From positions 1-40,728 of the forward strand of contig JAFPGC010000013.1 in NCBI GenBank assembly GCA_017423025.1: a stretch of 40,728 nucleotides of DNA. Direction: 5' to 3'. Positions within the stretch are counted from its first letter, which is position 1; each line of letters starts with the position of its first letter. This stretch comes from Bacteroidales bacterium (GTDB taxonomy: Bacteria; Bacteroidota; Bacteroidia; Bacteroidales; UBA932). Positions 40,727 to 40,728 of this stretch are shown here, in pieces. The notes under the pieces were generated by a model. The model was given only the letters and a program-made list of their open reading frames with translations, searched no databases and was not told where the DNA came from. The translations under genes and the position numbers were made by a program.

Positions 40727-40728
40727 CA

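Noticed and set aside
1-40728. Insertion sequence, prophage, integron or defence-system genes
   Set aside because: I looked for transposase, integrase, toxin-antitoxin, restriction and Cas-type proteins on both strands and saw none.

Overview
The window is a chromosomal segment of a Bacteroidota bacterium, most likely an uncultured Bacteroidales with GC in the mid-to-upper 50s (estimated by eye). The evidence for this is: repeated promoters of the Bacteroidota type (TTTG, about 19-21 nt, TAnnTTTG); gene families typical of the phylum (HU-CCDC81 protein, DUF4922, DUF6515-like, S46 dipeptidyl-peptidase, TonB plug lipoprotein, PhoH, TPR protein behind gyrA); and near absence of Shine-Dalgarno sequences. 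No phage, insertion sequence, CRISPR array or plasmid gene was found. There is no gene-free stretch longer than 300 bases.

Layout. 1-286: tRNA-Asn on the minus strand with its own promoter and terminator. 287-4301: a plus-strand run with a membrane-anchored HU-like protein, an acyl-ACP thioesterase, an AspT/YidE-type transporter and a Nudix hydrolase. 4296-5714 (minus): a HIT-like DUF4922 protein with a vestigial SpoIID tail. 5747-9270: murI and a NamZ-type exo-N-acetylmuramidase, translationally coupled, then a secreted serine-rich protein. 9376-15875: prfB, then nicotinamidase (minus), then an operon of a Tat-exported Gfo/Idh/MocA oxidoreductase, a HEAT-like protein, a tandem DUF1080 lipoprotein and pncB. 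15872-17836 (minus): an S46 dipeptidyl-peptidase with the DPP11-type arginine. 17901-18785: a nucleoside phosphorylase.

18851-23480 (minus): a methionine/threonine operon, metY-metX-thrA, divergent from an Lrp/AsnC regulator at 23635, with two AT-rich inverted repeats in the shared promoter region. 24103-27039: a LolA-like protein (minus) and a ClpC lacking its middle domain. 27036-27161 (minus): a convincing 41-residue small ORF. 27297-31165: gyrA and a TPR protein. 31216-32157 (minus): phoH. 32236-38780: a SPOR lipoprotein, an M28-fold pseudo-peptidase fused to a TonB C-terminal domain, leuS and two YitT paralogues. The end holds a membrane-tethered mini AraC regulator, an RluA-type pseudouridine synthase (minus), a stand-alone TonB plug lipoprotein and a tRNA-Pro with the unusual anticodon AGG.

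Most genes are housekeeping, but one window-wide signal stands out. The non-palindromic heptamer ATCGGCC (reverse complement GGCCGAT) occurs about 73 times by manual count, roughly 39 in one orientation and 34 in the other, where base composition predicts about seven. It is placed in several reading frames and often forces otherwise rare codons. This looks like a highly iterated genomic motif comparable to HIP1 or DNA-uptake sequences. Other points of interest are a group of predicted leaderless promoters, stop-codon overlaps at convergent gene pairs, and the unusual proteins listed in the findings.
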